Assembly (NCBI RefSeq): GCF_024359525.1 | Contig: NZ_JAKZEU010000001.1 | Coordinates: 558,001-622,000 of the forward strand | DNA length: 64,000 nucleotides | Source: Paracoccus albicereus | Lineage (GTDB): Bacteria > Pseudomonadota > Alphaproteobacteria > Rhodobacterales > Rhodobacteraceae | Direction of reading: 5' to 3' | Part shown: in pieces, positions 1-10,334 of the stretch | Numbering within the stretch: position 1 is the stretch's first letter | Layout of the letters: every line of letters begins with the position of its first letter | The notes under the pieces: generated by a model | Databases searched by the model: none | Told to the model about the DNA's origin: nothing | The model's input: the letters and a program-made list of their open reading frames with translations, nothing else | Program-made: the position numbers and the translations under genes

Positions 1-98
1 TCGCTGCCGGTTCCCGTACGGGATGAACCCTGACACCAGCCATCATGTTGGCCGGATCGGGGCTGACTGTCCACCGCTGAATGGCTGTGATGGTCGCG

Positions 99-1394
<1,296 letters not shown>

Positions 1395-1414
1395 GTCAGT
1401 CCTTTCTTTCAAGA

Positions 1415-4075
1415 TCATCCGGTCCAGCCAAGCGCGGCTGAAATGCAGTTCATCGACTGCATCAGCGGAACCGTGAGGCTGCGGTCATGACCGCTGCGAA
1501 CCGCGCCGAGCAGATCGACCTGAAGATTGTGGGCGCGTTCCAGATCGCATCCGATACGATCGAAATGTGCAACCGTTTGCGGGAAGCGGGCACCGATGAC
1601 CGCGCCATCGTTCAGAAACCGCAGCGCGTCGCAGCTGGCATCGTGTTCATCCCGGATCATGCCGAAGACGCGATCACGCAGCTTCTGATCGGGGACCAGC
1701 GCGGCGTAACGCGCGGCGATCGCCATGTCGGTCTGGAACAAGGTCTTTTCGACCTCATCAACGATCAGCCGGAACAGCGCCGAATCCGTCGTCATCTGCC
1801 GCAGCAGATCGTCGCCCGCCTGACCGCGATACTTGCGGAATTGGGCAATTGCGGTGCCGAAGCCATACCAGCCGGTAAGAAGATGGCGGTTCTGAGACCA
1901 CGCAAAGACCCAAGGGATCGCGCGCAGATCGTCAAGGCTGGCCGCACCGAACCGCCGCGCGGGGCGCGAGCCGATTTTCAGCATCGCCAGTTCCTCGACC
2001 GGACTGGCTTGCTGGAAATAGTCGATGAAGCCCGGCGCGTGGAGCAGTCCGGTGTAGGCCGTCTGCGACATCGCCGACAGGGCGTCCAGCGTATCGTTGA
2101 ATTCCGGCCGCACCGGCTCGGGGCGTGCGTTCAGAGAATGTGCCAGAACCGATGAAGCGAGCAGCTCCAGCTGATACTGCGCGTTTCCGCGGTTGGCGAA
2201 TTTCGCGGTAATGACCTCGCCCTGCTCGGTCATCCGCAGGCGGCCGTTGACGGTGCCGGGCGGCTGCGCGGCGATGGCGCGTTCCGTCGGCGCGCCGCCT
2301 CGGCTGACAGAGCCGCCGCGACCATGGAAGAAGACCGGCAGCAGGTCGTGCTTGGCCAGCGTGCGGGTGATGCTGCGCTGCGCCTTTTCCAGTTCCCAGG
2401 TCGAGCAGACGAAGCCGCCGTCCTTGTTGCTGTCCGAATAGCCCAGCATGATCTCGATCCGACGGTCCAGTCCGGCAAGGCTGCGGCGGGCCAGTGGCAC
2501 ATGCAGCAAGTCGTCCAAGATCTGCGGAGCGGCGCGCAGGTCGTCGATCGTCTCGAACAGCGGGACGACCTGCAGATCCAGCCGCTCGGCGCCGAAGCCT
2601 GCGTGGCGTGCCAGCAGGAAGACGCCAAGCAGATCTTCGCATGACCGAGTCATCGACAGGATAAAGGGCCCGATCGCCTGCGGATCGGCGCCGATTTTCG
2701 TATCATGGATCAGCGACAGCAGCGACAAAAGCTCGCGTCCCCTGTCGGACAGCTTCGATGGATCGACGGGCTGCAACGTCGGCTGCGCCAGATCGCGGCG
2801 AAGCCTATTCGACCAATCCGGCGACCCGCAGTCGGCCGCGAAGCCGTCCATCGCCCAGATTTCAGCCAAGACGTCAGTCGTGACCTTCGAATTCTGGCGG
2901 ACATCCAGCGTCACCGTGCGAAAGCCGAACGTCTCGGCCTGCCAGCGGATCGGACGAACAACACGGTTTGCCAACGCCTTCGCGTCGATCAGCGAGAGAG
3001 CGGTCTCCACCTGCCGAAGATCAACGATGAACTCGCCCACATGGGCGTAGGCAGGTCCGAAATCCTCCAGCGTCGCTTCAATGCGATGCTGAATTGCGCT
3101 CAGCGCCTGGCGGAACAATTCGCCCTCATTGCGGCGCGAAGGCCGGTCGATCGCGCGCGCCGCATCGATCACCTTGCGCAGCAGGTTCTGTGCTTCCTGC
3201 GGCATGGCCGAGATGGCATCGCTGATGCTCAACTGCTGCGCGGCCACCATAAGCTTCGACAGATAGCGTTCCAGGATCGTGGTCCGGGCACGCTGCAGCG
3301 CAGTCCGGGTCGTAGTCACCGTCACGTTCGGATTGCCGTCGCGGTCGCCACCGATCCAGGAATGGAACCTCAGGAAACTGGTTCCCGTGTCTTCGTCGTC
3401 GTCGCGGGACGCCCTCTGGAACTGAGCGATGACATTCGGAACGGCGTCGAAAAGACTGTCGCGAAAGATCTGCAGACCCCAGTTGATCTCATCCTCGACC
3501 GAGGGGCGCTTCATCCGCAACTCGCCGGTCAGCCACAGCAGATCGATCTCTGCCTTGATCGCGTCGCGCAAGTCGGCGCGTTCCCGAGGTGTCCAGCGGC
3601 CCGTCTCCAGCGCGACGGCACCGCGATAGATGCGACGGTGGATCTCAAGCACGGTGACGCGCTTGGCCTCGGTCGGATGCGCGGTCAGGGTCGGCGCGAC
3701 CATCAGGTCGCGCGCGAGCCGGTCGACGGCCTCGGATGGTTTCGTCCTCTGCCCAGCGAGAACGCGGGCGAAGCTGCCATCGATGGCTGCCGGACCCTCG
3801 CGCGTCTCCGACTCTCGTCGCGCGCGCATTTCGGCGTTCTCGTCCGCGATGCGCAAAAGCTGAAACCACATGTTCAAAGCCTGAAGAAAGGGGATGACAG
3901 CGGCGCCGGTGGGCTGACCGGCGGCGTCTCCCGAAACGTAGGGAAGGATCGAGGGTGCGCGCCGTGCGATGACGCGTCGCCACAGCTCCCTGAAGTCGGC
4001 CCGCAAGCCGTCGGCATAGGCTGGTGGGCCTGGGTCGCGTCGGGACCTTTCCATCCGTGAACCGGTCTGTCCCAT
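1415..4075 (-). CDS. ppc: Phosphoenolpyruvate carboxylase
   Basis: Carboxylates PEP with bicarbonate to give oxaloacetate and phosphate; it is the CO2-fixing step of the serine cycle. The 886-residue length is normal for the bacterial enzyme. Signature segments appear in order: TAHPTEAKR with the catalytic His, [35 protein letters not shown] and the mobile catalytic loop. The C-terminus ends in TG as in other PEPCs. The reading frame stays open far upstream into hprA, but that part is low-complexity arginine-rich shadow sequence; the ATG at 4075 overlaps the hprA stop by one base (TGATG), which suits coupled translation and gives the family length. Being in the serine-cycle operon implies assimilatory rather than purely anaplerotic use (inference). 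Confidence 0.96.
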   Translation of the reverse strand: MGQTGSRMERSRRDPGPPAYADGLRADFRELWRRVIARRAPSILPYVSGDAAGQPTGAAVIPFLQALNMWFQLLRIADENAEMRARRESETREGPAAIDGSFARVLAGQRTKPSEAVDRLARDLMVAPTLTAHPTEAKRVTVLEIHRRIYRGAVALETGRWTPRERADLRDAIKAEIDLLWLTGELRMKRPSVEDEINWGLQIFRDSLFDAVPNVIAQFQRASRDDDEDTGTSFLRFHSWIGGDRDGNPNVTVTTTRTALQRARTTILERYLSKLMVAAQQLSISDAISAMPQEAQNLLRKVIDAARAIDRPSRRNEGELFRQALSAIQHRIEATLEDFGPAYAHVGEFIVDLRQVETALSLIDAKALANRVVRPIRWQAETFGFRTVTLDVRQNSKVTTDVLAEIWAMDGFAADCGSPDWSNRLRRDLAQPTLQPVDPSKLSDRGRELLSLLSLIHDTKIGADPQAIGPFILSMTRSCEDLLGVFLLARHAGFGAERLDLQVVPLFETIDDLRAAPQILDDLLHVPLARRSLAGLDRRIEIMLGYSDSNKDGGFVCSTWELEKAQRSITRTLAKHDLLPVFFHGRGGSVSRGGAPTERAIAAQPPGTVNGRLRMTEQGEVITAKFANRGNAQYQLELLASSVLAHSLNARPEPVRPEFNDTLDALSAMSQTAYTGLLHAPGFIDYFQQASPVEELAMLKIGSRPARRFGAASLDDLRAIPWVFAWSQNRHLLTGWYGFGTAIAQFRKYRGQAGDDLLRQMTTDSALFRLIVDEVEKTLFQTDMAIAARYAALVPDQKLRDRVFGMIRDEHDASCDALRFLNDGAVIGARFPQTVAHFDRIGCDLERAHNLQVDLLGAVRSGHDRSLTVPLMQSMNCISAALGWTG

Positions 4076-5046
4076 CAGTTGACCCGATCGCGCGGTTCGC
4101 GGCCCTCGAAGAAGTCGCGCAGGTTCTGTAGCACGCGAAAGCCCATCGCCTCGCGTGCCTCGGCCGTGGCGCTGCCCAGATGCGGCAACATGACCAGATT
4201 CTCGCAGCCCGCCAGCGCCGGATGAATTTCCGGCTCGCCATCGAATACGTCGAGACCAGCGCCGCCGATTGTCTCGAACCACAGCGCGCGGGCCAGCGCG
4301 GCTTCGTCCACGACCTCGCCCCGTGCGGTGTTGATCAGGAAGGCGCCCGGCCGCATCAGGTCCAGCCGCCGCGCGTCGATCAGATGCCGGTTCTCGCGCC
4401 CGCCGGGACAATGCAGGGACACGAAGTCGCATTGCGGCAGCAGATCGTCGATGCTGCCTATCTGCGTCGCGCCACATTCAGCCAGCACATCGGGCGTAAC
4501 CTTGCTGCGGTTGTAGCACAGGATGGTCATGCCGAAGCCGTGGTGTGCACGACGCGCCATCTGCTGGCCGATCCGGCCGTAGCCGATGATCCCGAGGGTC
4601 TTGCCCGACACCTTGGTCCCCACCAGATGCGTCGGTCGCCAGCCCCCCCAGCGACCGGCGCGCAACTCGCGTTCGCCTTCGCCGGTGCGGCGGGCGGTCA
4701 TCAGCAGCAGCGTCATCGCCAGATCGGCGGTGCATTCGCTGAGCACGTCGGGCGTGTTCGTCACCACGATCCCGTGCTGACCGGCGCTCGCCATGTCGAT
4801 ATGGCTGTAGCCGACGCCGTAATTGGCGAGGATCTTGGCCTGCGGCCGCGCAAGTTCCAGAGTGGCCGCGCCGATCCGGTCGGTGACGGTCGGCAGGACA
4901 GCGTCATAGTGCTGGATCGCCTGCCGCAGGCTGATCTGATCGAGCGGCCTGTCCGAACTGTTCAGATCGGCATCGAACAGATCGGCGAGCTGAGCCTCGA
5001 CCGCGCGCGGCCAGCGGCGGGTCACGAGTATCCGGGGTTTTGCCAT
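4075..5046 (-). CDS. hprA: D-2-hydroxyacid dehydrogenase, probable hydroxypyruvate reductase
   Basis: 323-residue NAD(P)-dependent D-isomer 2-hydroxyacid dehydrogenase. The Rossmann motif GYGRIGQQ lies at about 155-162 and the catalytic triad is R242 (NTARGEVVDE), E271 (DGEPEIH) and H289 (LPHLGSA). The family includes glyoxylate, hydroxypyruvate, formate and phosphoglycerate dehydrogenases. Its place between mtkB and ppc points to reduction of hydroxypyruvate to D-glycerate in the serine cycle. An AGGAG lies about 7 bases before the ATG. The stop overlaps the ppc start by one base. Cofactor preference is not readable with certainty, although an N-R-S-K sequence at the end of the second Rossmann strand (about 179-182) would suit NADPH. 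Glyoxylate reductase is the main alternative. Confidence 0.88.
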   Translation of the reverse strand: MAKPRILVTRRWPRAVEAQLADLFDADLNSSDRPLDQISLRQAIQHYDAVLPTVTDRIGAATLELARPQAKILANYGVGYSHIDMASAGQHGIVVTNTPDVLSECTADLAMTLLLMTARRTGEGERELRAGRWGGWRPTHLVGTKVSGKTLGIIGYGRIGQQMARRAHHGFGMTILCYNRSKVTPDVLAECGATQIGSIDDLLPQCDFVSLHCPGGRENRHLIDARRLDLMRPGAFLINTARGEVVDEAALARALWFETIGGAGLDVFDGEPEIHPALAGCENLVMLPHLGSATAEAREAMGFRVLQNLRDFFEGREPRDRVN

Positions 5047-5055
5047 GGCACGCTC

Positions 5056-5937
5056 CTAATGCATCACGCGGGCGATGGTCTCGCCAATGGACGCCGGATT
5101 CTCGGCGACGGTCACCCCTGCCGCGGACAGGATCTCGACCTTCTCGCTGGCGCTTTCGCCGAAGGCCGAAATGATCGCGCCCGCATGGCCCATCGTGCGA
5201 CCTTTCGGCGCGGTCAGGCCGGCGACATAGGCGACGACGGGTTTCGTGACATGATCGCGGATGAAATCCGCGGCCTCGGCCTCTTGCGGGCCGCCGATCT
5301 CGCCGATCATGCAAATGATGTGGGTGTCATCGTCGTCCTGGAAATGCTGCATGATGTCCTTGAAGGAAGACCCGTTGATCGGATCGCCCCCGATGCCGAC
5401 GCTGGTCGATACGCCGATGCCGCGTTCCTTCAGCTGCGCCGCGGCCTCATAGCCCAGGGTGCCCGAGCGGCCGATGATGCCCACATGTCCCTGAAGGTAG
5501 ATGTGGCCCGGCATGATCCCCAGCATCGCCTTGCCGGGACTGATCGTGCCTGCGCAGTTCGGGCCGGTCAGGACCATCCGCCGCTCTTTCGGGTAGCGGT
5601 ACATGTAGCGCTTGACCCGGATCATGTCCTGAGCCGGGATGCCGTCGGTGATGCAGACGCAGTAGCGGATGCCTGCATCAGCGGCCTCCATGATGCCGTC
5701 GGCGGCTGCAGGGGGCGGCACGAAGACCAGCGTCGCCTCGGCGCCGGTCGCGGCGACCGCATCCTTGACGGTGTTGAAGACCGGCACGCCCTCGACCGTC
5801 TCGCCGCCTTTGCCCGGAACGACGCCGCCGACGACGTTGGTGCCGTACTGGATCATCTCCTTGGTGTGAAACCGGGCCATCTTGCCAGTGATGCCCTGGA
5901 CGATGACCTTGGTGTCGCGATCGATCAGGATGCTCAT
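5056..5937 (-). CDS. mtkB: Malate-CoA ligase (malate thiokinase) alpha subunit
   Basis: 293-residue ADP-forming acyl-CoA synthetase alpha subunit. With MtkA it makes malyl-CoA from malate, CoA and ATP. The CoA-binding start QGITGKMARFHTKEMIQYG (about 14-32), the central GPNCAGTISPGK, the IGGDPINGSSF segment and the phospho-histidine motif MGHAGAIIS are all present. Succinyl-CoA synthetase SucD has the same architecture, so the call to MtkB rests on the flanking sgaA, hprA, ppc and mclA genes and on my recollection of a near-identical N-terminus in the Methylorubrum enzyme. The start overlaps the mtkA stop by one base (TGATG). Confidence 0.9.
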   Translation of the reverse strand: MSILIDRDTKVIVQGITGKMARFHTKEMIQYGTNVVGGVVPGKGGETVEGVPVFNTVKDAVAATGAEATLVFVPPPAAADGIMEAADAGIRYCVCITDGIPAQDMIRVKRYMYRYPKERRMVLTGPNCAGTISPGKAMLGIMPGHIYLQGHVGIIGRSGTLGYEAAAQLKERGIGVSTSVGIGGDPINGSSFKDIMQHFQDDDDTHIICMIGEIGGPQEAEAADFIRDHVTKPVVAYVAGLTAPKGRTMGHAGAIISAFGESASEKVEILSAAGVTVAENPASIGETIARVMH

Positions 5938-7136
5938 CAGACGGCCCTCAGCTTGGCTTGGTGGTGGCTGACATCGCTTTTCCAGGCGGCGACGACACGC
6001 TCGGCCGCTTCGTTCAGCGTCGCGGCACGGATCAGGGGCAGCCCGCTTTCGGCGAGGATTTTCTGCCCTTCCTCGACATTCGTCCCCGCAAGGCGCACCA
6101 CGACCGGCACATCGACGGGATTTTCACGCAAGGCCTGCACGACGCCTTCGGCAACCCAGTCACAGCGGTTGATGCCCGCGAAGATGTTGACCAACAGCGC
6201 CTGCACCTTCTCGTCGTACATCACCAGCCGCAGCGCCTTCGCGACCCGCTCGGGCGTGGCGCCGCCGCCGATGTCGAGGAAGTTCGCAGGCTCGCCTCCG
6301 GCCAGCTTGATCGTGTCCATCGTCGCCATCGCCAGACCGGCGCCGTTGACGATGCAGCCGATATGGCCGTCGAGGCCGACATAGTTCAGCCCGCGATCCG
6401 CCGCGCGCGATTCGCGCGGGTCTTCCTGCGACTTGTCGCGCAGTTCCGCGACCTGCGGATGCCGGAACAGCGCGTTGTCGTCGAAGGTCATCTTCGCGTC
6501 CAGCGCAAGGATGCGGTCGTCGCCGGTGATGACCAGCGGATTGATTTCGACCATCGTCGCGTCGAGTTCGCGGAAGGCGCGATAGCAACCGTTCAGCGTT
6601 CGCACCATCTGCTGGACCATGGCCGGTGCGATACCCATCGCGAAGGCGATCTCGCGGCACTGGAACTCCTGTAATCCGACAGCGGGTTCGACCGTTGCCC
6701 GGACGATGCTGTCGGGCTTCTGGGCCGAAATATCCTCGATCTCCATTCCGCCTTCGCCGCTGGCCACGATCATCACGCGCTGGCTGGCGCGGTCCAGCAC
6801 GAGGCCCAGATAGATCTCGCGCTCGATCGGGACGGCCGCCTCGACGTAGACGCGGTAGATTCCCTTTCCTTCGGGGCCCGTCTGGTGCGTCACCAGCTTT
6901 TGTCCGAACATCTTTTCACTGGCGTCCTGGATCTCGACATCGCTGTCGCAAACCTTGACGCCGCCCGCCTTGCCGCGACCGCCCGCATGAACCTGAGCCT
7001 TCACGACCCAGCGATTTCCGCCCATTTCGCGCGCGCGGTAAGCCGCTTGCTCGGGGCTGTAGGCCAGCGCGCCCTGCGGAATGGCGACGCCAAAATTGCT
7101 GAGGATTTCCTTGGCCTGGTACTCGTGGATATCCAT
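5937..7136 (-). CDS. mtkA: Malate-CoA ligase (malate thiokinase) beta subunit
   Basis: 399-residue ATP-grasp beta subunit partner of MtkB. The N-terminal [12 protein letters not shown], the ATP-binding [17 protein letters not shown] (about 45-61), the Mg-binding EINPLVI segment near 200, and the C-terminal ligase domain with [10 protein letters not shown] and [13 protein letters not shown] are all visible. The length matches SucC/MtkA. A G-rich ribosome site lies just before the ATG. It sits 25 bases after sgaA in the operon. SucC is the alternative, but the serine-cycle context strongly favours malate as substrate. A separate sucCD pair in the genome would support that assignment. Confidence 0.9.
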   Translation of the reverse strand: MDIHEYQAKEILSNFGVAIPQGALAYSPEQAAYRAREMGGNRWVVKAQVHAGGRGKAGGVKVCDSDVEIQDASEKMFGQKLVTHQTGPEGKGIYRVYVEAAVPIEREIYLGLVLDRASQRVMIVASGEGGMEIEDISAQKPDSIVRATVEPAVGLQEFQCREIAFAMGIAPAMVQQMVRTLNGCYRAFRELDATMVEINPLVITGDDRILALDAKMTFDDNALFRHPQVAELRDKSQEDPRESRAADRGLNYVGLDGHIGCIVNGAGLAMATMDTIKLAGGEPANFLDIGGGATPERVAKALRLVMYDEKVQALLVNIFAGINRCDWVAEGVVQALRENPVDVPVVVRLAGTNVEEGQKILAESGLPLIRAATLNEAAERVVAAWKSDVSHHQAKLRAV

Positions 7137-7161
7137 GTTTCCCCCCTTTTTCGGGCCCGTC

Positions 7162-8409
7162 CTATTCGGCAGCGACGGCGCGGTCGAAGTGACGGTCGAG
7201 CGTCGCGTGGACCGCTTCCATGTCGACCTCGGCGCCCATGCGACTCAGCGCTGCGCCAAAGCGGGTGACGATGTCGATAATGTTGCGGCGGCTAAGCAGG
7301 TTCAGGATGCCGATGCGAACCTGCACCGGCTCTGACAGCGTCGGCCAGATGCCGAAGCCTTCGGCGCGGCAGCCCTGGACCAGTTCGGCTTCTCGACCGG
7401 CCAGCGTCTCGGGAAGGTTCAAGACCACCAGCGAGGTCATGTTCGACGTCACCTTGCACCCCATTGCGGTCAGCGCCTCGCGCAGCGCAGCCTCGTGGAA
7501 GGCATAATTGCGGGCGCGGTGCGGCACGGTTTCCTGCAGCGTGATCCGCAAGGCTTCGTGGAAGGCGGCGATTGCATAGGCGCTGTGGGTGCGGTGATAG
7601 GTCGGCTTTTCGACATCCTTGCCGTCGATGATGCCCCAGTGCCTCGCCTCAAGGATCGGATTGTGGACAAAGGTCCGGCAGCCGGTCTGCCGCAATGTCG
7701 CAATATAGCGGTCGGTGAACGAGACGGGCGCATAGGTGAGGGGCAGGCAGCAGATACCCTTCTGAGGACAGGACGCCCAACCGTGAACGCCGGAGAAGTC
7801 GTCGATGCGAAAGTTCTCGACCCCGAGCGACGACACCGCATCGACAAGACCCATGACGTCATGACGCTCGCATGCGTCGGAAAAACCCTTGATGTCGTTG
7901 ACCCGGCCCGAACCGGTTTCCGAATGGGCCATCGCGGCCCATTTCGGTTTGTGTTCGGCCAGGGCCGCGTCGACGACTTCGGCGCTGATCGATTCGCCGT
8001 GCGGGATGGTTACGATGGTGACCGACGCGGGTTTCGGATCCAGCGGGTCCGCGGCGAGTTCCTCGGCCGTCGCGGCCTTCATCCGCACCGTCAGTCCGTC
8101 GATGCCCGAGAACGTCCCGTTCACGAACATGACGACCTTGTCGCCCGGCATGACTGCGCTGAACATCGCGTCCAGTCCGCTCCACCCGGTGCCGGCGACG
8201 CCGAACGTATGGATGTTGGTGGTTCCCATCACCGACCGCAGCATCGCCTTGCATTCCAGCATTCCGCGCAGCACGTCGGCTTGCATGTGATCCGCGATCC
8301 CGGCGCTTGCAAAACGATCAAGGACGCGAGCATCGGTGTTGCCCGGCCCCGGGCCCGCGGCCAGAGTGGCAGGGATCTCGAGTTGCGGAAAGATCACGAT
8401 CTTGCTCAT
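7162..8409 (-). CDS. sgaA: Serine-glyoxylate aminotransferase (class V)
   Basis: Class V PLP aminotransferase of 415 residues. In the serine cycle it moves the amino group from serine to glyoxylate, giving hydroxypyruvate and regenerating glycine. The motifs are [13 protein letters not shown] (about 161-173), the PLP-aspartate segment LVDAVSSLG (about 188-196) and the probable PLP lysine K217 in CPQKGICC. The frame opens 14 codons earlier, but the ATG at 8409 has AAGGA nine bases upstream and begins the conserved fold. It is the first gene of the minus-strand serine-cycle operon and faces the luxR gene across 190 bases. Alanine-glyoxylate aminotransferase is the alternative within the family. 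Confidence 0.9.
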   Translation of the reverse strand: MSKIVIFPQLEIPATLAAGPGPGNTDARVLDRFASAGIADHMQADVLRGMLECKAMLRSVMGTTNIHTFGVAGTGWSGLDAMFSAVMPGDKVVMFVNGTFSGIDGLTVRMKAATAEELAADPLDPKPASVTIVTIPHGESISAEVVDAALAEHKPKWAAMAHSETGSGRVNDIKGFSDACERHDVMGLVDAVSSLGVENFRIDDFSGVHGWASCPQKGICCLPLTYAPVSFTDRYIATLRQTGCRTFVHNPILEARHWGIIDGKDVEKPTYHRTHSAYAIAAFHEALRITLQETVPHRARNYAFHEAALREALTAMGCKVTSNMTSLVVLNLPETLAGREAELVQGCRAEGFGIWPTLSEPVQVRIGILNLLSRRNIIDIVTRFGAALSRMGAEVDMEAVHATLDRHFDRAVAAE

Positions 8410-8599
8410 TGCGGCGCATCCTTGAAACGAAATTACCCGCTGAATGAACAATCACTCGACTTCTACCGCAACCGCCGTTAATCCTGCTTCCTGGTATCTA
8501 TTCGGGTGGGGAAAAACCTATCCACCTGGGTAAGAATGCGATGGTATACCTGCTTGTCCCTAGCCGAATGGGTAGGGGCCAGCCCGCAGGGAGAGCGAA
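8410..8599. promoter_or_regulatory. Divergent control region between sgaA operon and luxR-type regulator
   Basis: These 190 bases must hold both outward promoters. I see three same-orientation copies of a GGGTRRG-like element (GGGTGGGG at 8504, GGGTAAG at 8528, GGGTAGGGG at 8570), an inverted GGTGG/CCACC pair (8505-8509 and 8522-8526), and an 8-base palindrome GGTATACC at 8543-8550. Any of these could bind the adjacent regulator. No promoter hexamers are convincing enough to place. Confidence 0.45.
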
Positions 8600-9241
8600 T
8601 TGCAGACATCGACTTCCGCGCGAGAGAAGATTTCGGTCATACTTGCCTGCAGCAACCCCCTTGTTCTCTCAGCCATGTCGGGGGTGTTCGAGCGCGACGC
8701 CCGCTTCTCGCTGATCGCGACGTCCGCGACGGCCGAAGGCTTCCTCGCCACCGTCATGCGGGTGCCGGCGCAGGTGGGGATCATCGACTGGGATCTGCCG
8801 ATCCTGGGTGGTGCGCGTCTTCTGGAAGTGCTGCGCGAGCAGCACAGCGCGCCTCGGGTTGTCGTCTACGCCGATCAGGGCAGCGCAGCGCACCGTGCCG
8901 CGATGAGTGCGGGTGCTGCGGGGTTTGTCGCCCGCAACGGTCCGGTCGAAGCGCTGCTGAACACGTGCGTCTCGGTTGCCGAAGGCAAGATGGTGTTCCC
9001 CTATCTTGACGTGCGCGATCTGCAACAGGACCCGATACACACGCTGTCCCGCCGTGAGCGGACGATGCTTGAAGCGTTGTCCAAGGGTCTAAGCAATCGC
9101 GAATTGGCAGTCGAACTCGGCATTTCCACTAACACCGTCAAATTCCACCTGTCCAACCTTTACGATAAGCTGGCGGTCCGAAATCGGGCGCAGGCCATCG
9201 CCTTCTATTATTCCAGTCGGTTGCCCGGGAGTATCGAGTAA
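8600..9241 (+). CDS. LuxR/NarL-family regulator with degenerate receiver domain
   Basis: 213-residue two-domain regulator. Residues about 10-125 form a receiver-like fold and about 145-205 a LuxR-type helix-turn-helix (LSRRERTMLEALSKGLSNRE, then STNTVKFHLSNLYDKL). D63 occupies the usual phospho-acceptor place (IIDWDLP). The acidic pair expected at the end of strand 1 is replaced by small or neutral residues (ILACSNP), and the conserved receiver lysine is replaced by R-N (GFVARNG), so classical phosphorylation is doubtful. Translation probably starts at TTG 8600, six bases after AGGGAG; the next ATG is at codon 26, inside the receiver. No histidine kinase is nearby. Position between the two divergent serine-cycle units suggests it controls them (inference). 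Confidence 0.85.
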   Translation: MQTSTSAREKISVILACSNPLVLSAMSGVFERDARFSLIATSATAEGFLATVMRVPAQVGIIDWDLPILGGARLLEVLREQHSAPRVVVYADQGSAAHRAAMSAGAAGFVARNGPVEALLNTCVSVAEGKMVFPYLDVRDLQQDPIHTLSRRERTMLEALSKGLSNRELAVELGISTNTVKFHLSNLYDKLAVRNRAQAIAFYYSSRLPGSIE

Positions 9242-9346
9242 AGCAGGATCAGCGTAATTTTACGACCTTTAGATTGATTGACACGAAACATTATTTCTTT
9301 CCTGCATAGGGGCGACAGACCTTCCCATTTGCAGGAGACATCGACG

Positions 9347-10321
9347 ATGAGCTTCCACTCGATCGAGCAGGCGCCAGCCCGCCTCAACCGCAGCGAACTG
9401 GCCGTGCCTGGAAGTCAGCCCCAGATGTTTCAAAAGGCAGCGGAATCTGCCGCCGATGTTATCTTCCTTGATCTTGAGGACGCGGTCGCCCCTGACGAAA
9501 AGGAAGGCGCGCGCAAGAACATCATCAAGGCCTTGAACGAGATCGACTGGGGCAAGAAGACGATGTCGATTCGGATCAACGGGCTCGACACGCATTACAT
9601 GTATCGCGATGTCGTCGATGTCGTCGAACAGGCCGGCGAGCGCCTGGACCTGATCATGATCCCCAAGGTGGGGACGGCGGCCGACGTTTATGCCGTGGAT
9701 ATGATGGTGACGCAGATCGAGGATGCGAAGGGCTTCGGCAAACGCATCGGGTTCGAGCACATCATCGAAACCGCGCTGGGAATGCAGAACGTCAGCGCCA
9801 TCGCTGCCGCCTCGAAGCGCAACGAAAGCCTGCATTTCGGTGTCGCGGATTATGCCGCCAGCACGCGCGCGCGGACCACGGTGATCGGCGGCGTGAACGA
9901 GCATTATGCGGTGCTGACCGACCCTGATTCAGTCGGCGAACGTAACGTCCACTGGGGCGACATGTGGCATTACGCCCTATCACGCATGGTCGTCGCCACG
10001 CGTGCCAACGGCCTTAGACCCATCGACGGACCGTTCGGAGATTTCTCTGATCCCGACGGGTTCAAGGCAGCTGCGTACCGCGCCGCGGTTCTTGGCTGCG
10101 AGGGCAAATGGGCCATCCACCCCAGCCAGATCGCCTTGGCCAACGAGGTCATGAGCCCGTCGGCGGCCGAAATCGAAAAGGCCGAGCGCATCCTCAAGGC
10201 GATGGCCGAGGCTGAAGCGGCAGGCAAAGGTGCCGTATCTCTGGATGGACGCCTGATCGATTACGCGTCGATCCGACAGGCCGAGGTCATGGTCCAGAAA
10301 GCACGCCAGATCGCCGCGTGA
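9347..10321 (+). CDS. mclA: L-malyl-CoA lyase
   Basis: 324-residue CitE-like (HpcH/HpaI superfamily) lyase that splits malyl-CoA into glyoxylate and acetyl-CoA, the carbon-releasing step of the serine cycle. Hallmarks are RSELAVPGSQP near the N-terminus, FLDLEDAVAPDEKEGARKN (about 40-58), GFEHIIETALG with the metal-binding Glu, FGVADYAAS and GKWAIHPSQI. The frame opens 23 codons upstream, but AGGAG at 9333-9337 precedes the ATG at 9347, and MSF is the start I recall for methylotroph MclA. It lies 105 bases after the luxR-type gene on the same strand; the gap holds no gene and no clear terminator, only a possible TTGACA box in the A/T-rich stretch about 70 bases before the start. It converges with xrtE. 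Confidence 0.94.
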   Translation: MSFHSIEQAPARLNRSELAVPGSQPQMFQKAAESAADVIFLDLEDAVAPDEKEGARKNIIKALNEIDWGKKTMSIRINGLDTHYMYRDVVDVVEQAGERLDLIMIPKVGTAADVYAVDMMVTQIEDAKGFGKRIGFEHIIETALGMQNVSAIAAASKRNESLHFGVADYAASTRARTTVIGGVNEHYAVLTDPDSVGERNVHWGDMWHYALSRMVVATRANGLRPIDGPFGDFSDPDGFKAAAYRAAVLGCEGKWAIHPSQIALANEVMSPSAAEIEKAERILKAMAEAEAAGKGAVSLDGRLIDYASIRQAEVMVQKARQIAA

Positions 10322-10334
10322 CGCTTCTTGTGCG

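Noticed and set aside
9..29. Terminator after glyA
   Set aside because: The GGTTC...GAACC dyad with inner CCCGTACGGG has no T-run on the minus strand and lies 70 bases from the stop.
4180..6384. 734-codon plus-strand frame
   Set aside because: Antisense to hprA, mtkB and mtkA, all of which have strong motifs. No ribosome site or recognisable domain.
5056..7136. Succinyl-CoA synthetase sucCD
   Set aside because: The proteins share the fold, but the genes are embedded with sgaA, hprA, ppc, glyA and mclA, so malate-CoA ligase is the better call.
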